Part shown: one piece after another, positions 62,061 to 64,000 of the stretch
How the letters are laid out: each line of letters starts with the position of its first letter
How positions within the stretch are numbered: position 1 is the stretch's first letter
The notes under the pieces: generated by a model
The model's database searches: none
What the model saw: only the letters and a program-made list of their open reading frames with translations
Told to the model about the DNA's origin: nothing
Position numbers and translations under genes: made by a program
DNA from: Lateolabrax maculatus
Taxonomy: Eukaryota > Chordata > Actinopteri > Acropomatiformes > Lateolabracidae
DNA length: 64,000 bases
Assembly: GCA_031216445.1 (NCBI GenBank)
Contig: CM062218.1
Location: 19,409,501 to 19,473,500, forward strand
Direction of reading: 5' to 3'

Positions 62061-64000
62061 CTGGCAAAGAAATAGACAAGACTGAGAGCATCCATACCAC
62101 TGAATGTTATGTTTACTATGATGAAAAATATTGAACTTTCAAAGATAATGTTTAGTTTAAAAATAGCTATAGCAAATATCATATCTGTTATAATATAACA
62201 TCATATAATTTATAATGCATTAGTTTAGTACTAAAGGGACAGTTCACTCAAATTACAAGAATAAGAAATGTATTCAGGCATCTAGCCATGCAGACTTGCT
62301 CACGTTTTCTGATATCTGTTCAGAGATTTTTGCGTTAACTTTATGTGTGCAGCTCACAACAGCAACATCTCTTTCCAGAAACAATATCTCAGTTACTGTG
62401 GATAATGTCTGGACCTTTCCGTGGAGGTCAGGTACATGAACTGATGAAATGCTATTGCCACTGCATTCTGTGGTTAATCCAAAGTAACCAATCCAATTGT
62501 TTCCAGAAAGAGAAGCTGCAGTTGACTTTTGTGGTAATGTTTTAATCTTATCAGCACCTTAAAGGAAATTTAATCTCCCCAATTTGATTGTGGTGGTAGC
62601 AAAAATCTATGATGGATATATAAAAAATATTTTTGCTTGATTTTATTTACTTTAATTTTAACTGTTTTATAATTATATATTTATAGTTTATTATTACTAT
62701 TATTATTATTATTATTATTATTTAAGGGTTGTATTACGCTGTACTTGTGTGCTGGTGATACAAAACAGACACTGCAAACTCTAGTTTGACCAAAAAATAA
62801 ATGATAAATAAATAAATAAAAATTGCTCACTGAGCGAACACAAGAAAAGCTAGCACAGTAAGTAGTCTTTGACTTAAGATCTCAAACATTCAGTGTTGAT
62901 GCCATTGCTACACTAGAGCTGCACTCATTCAAAAATAGTAATGCTGAAGAACAAGTAGCAAAGTAGAAAAGTGGAGCAACTTGGGAACAAAGAGCTGAAA
63001 GGACACAAGAGGACGGAAAACAATGGAGCATCCCCCTGAATCTCATGAAAGAGATTGTGCAACGAATGGTGCAGATAAACCTCCTGGAAGATGCTGATAA
63101 TGGGCTGAGGGGGATCATATCACAATCAGGTGACCGAGGATGTTCTCCCACTGGTTATATTGATACAGCTGACAGCTAGAGACAAGCGCCTCAGGGCCTC
63201 TGCTCTTCAGTTCTGATAATTAGCTACTGTTCAAACACTTTCATCAAACCCATCCTATACAAAAGAATCTCAAACTAAAGAACTTGATTGACTCGCAGTC
63301 AAACCCACGTAATTACAATGCTTACAAACTTGTTTTATGGAAATGACTTTCCAGCCTGACATCTTGGACAACATTTCTTATTTTTGATTCATATTAATAA
63401 CAGACACTTTCATTTGCTCCGTCTAATCATAATTTGCTCATTAGATCAAAGATTTAGTCACAGAAAGGGCAAGGCTACACCAAATCACTCCTTCTAACTC
63501 AAATGAAAGAATATAAAGTAAGTGAGGAGAGTGGGGCTGTTTTACATGCTATTTATGCAGAGCAGTGGCCATTAGAGCCTGATCATTTTTCTTAGCTCAA
63601 GGTGCTTTAAAAAAACGGCTACCGAGGAATAATAGTAGGGTGAATTTGTCATTTCGCCAAAACCAGACTGAATGTGCATGATGCAGCATACTGATGAATG
63701 AATGTTTAAATTTACAGTATCACTATCAAAACTGTTGTGGTCACAGTTCCAGCAGATATCTAACAGATCATCCCTGTGATTTTTTTTTACTAGGGATGTC
63801 AATGATTAATCTACTATCCATTAATTGCAATAGAAATTATAATTAGAACAACATAGAAGACAAGGAATGTGCCGTGTTTACTATCAGAAAATGTACTGTG
63901 GTTTCGGAGTAGCACATGGTTGTGTCATTAGGTGGTGCCTCTGGCTGTCCAATGTCCTGAGAGATAGCTAGTAACTCCAAATGCAAAATTGGGCTGCCAT
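62061..64000. other. Unannotated sequence
   Basis: AT-rich, with a TTA microsatellite at 62689-62722 and a TAGGGATGT motif followed by 'caatgattaatct' at 63791, which resembles the ends of fish hAT elements. No gene could be supported. Confidence 0.5.
62689..62722. repeat. (TTA)n microsatellite
   Basis: About eleven TTA/ATT units with one interruption (ctat), directly visible. Confidence 0.9.

Noticed and set aside
1..64000. CRISPR arrays, rRNA, bacterial operons or phage-type systems
   Set aside because: None of the required structures are present. Regular spaced repeats, ribosomal sequence and dense gene runs are all absent, and the repeats are vertebrate.

Overview
The window looks like nuclear DNA from a bony fish, most likely a percomorph teleost. 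It is AT-rich, has almost no long open frames, and carries transposable-element debris typical of fish: a six-copy dispersed family with GCTAATTAGCA-type segments, an L2/Maui-type LINE 3' end, a Penelope-like retroelement with a GIY-YIG domain, tRNA-derived SINEs, a gutted Ty3/Gypsy element with both LTRs, and microsatellites. No bacterial operons, rRNA, intact tRNA gene or CRISPR array is visible. The species assignment is inference from repeat content only.

Layout. 1-5.4 kb: a SINE, an inverted-repeat element, one reverse copy of the dispersed family, and a LINE tail. 5.4-17.5 kb: mostly unannotatable sequence with one dispersed-family copy at 14 kb. 17.5-18.1 kb: Penelope-like relic. 19.3 kb: a proline-rich exon candidate on the + strand. 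25.9-26.4 kb and 53.3-53.9 kb: two nearly identical ~545-bp LTR-like elements. 30-36.4 kb: two further dispersed-family copies and a degenerate open frame at 34.8-35.0 kb. 36.7-38.0 kb: the Gypsy-type LTR element. 46-54 kb: the most gene-like part, with two minus-strand exon candidates (46.7 and 52.7 kb), two dispersed-family copies and a MITE-like repeat. 57.3 kb: a diverged second copy of sequence lying beside the 52.7-kb exon. 60.8 kb: a second type of SINE. 62.0 kb: a possible minus-strand terminal exon.

The simplest reading is intronic or intergenic sequence of a large teleost gene, with a few short exons. The better candidates (62.0, 52.7, 46.7 and, weakly, 35.0 kb) are all on the minus strand and could belong to one transcription unit, but I recognise none of the encoded peptides and give no gene name. 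I found no convincing undescribed system. The points most worth checking are the 46.7-kb exon with a GG where the acceptor AG should be, the minus-strand coiled-coil-like frame inside the Gypsy-type element, and the twin LTR-like elements.
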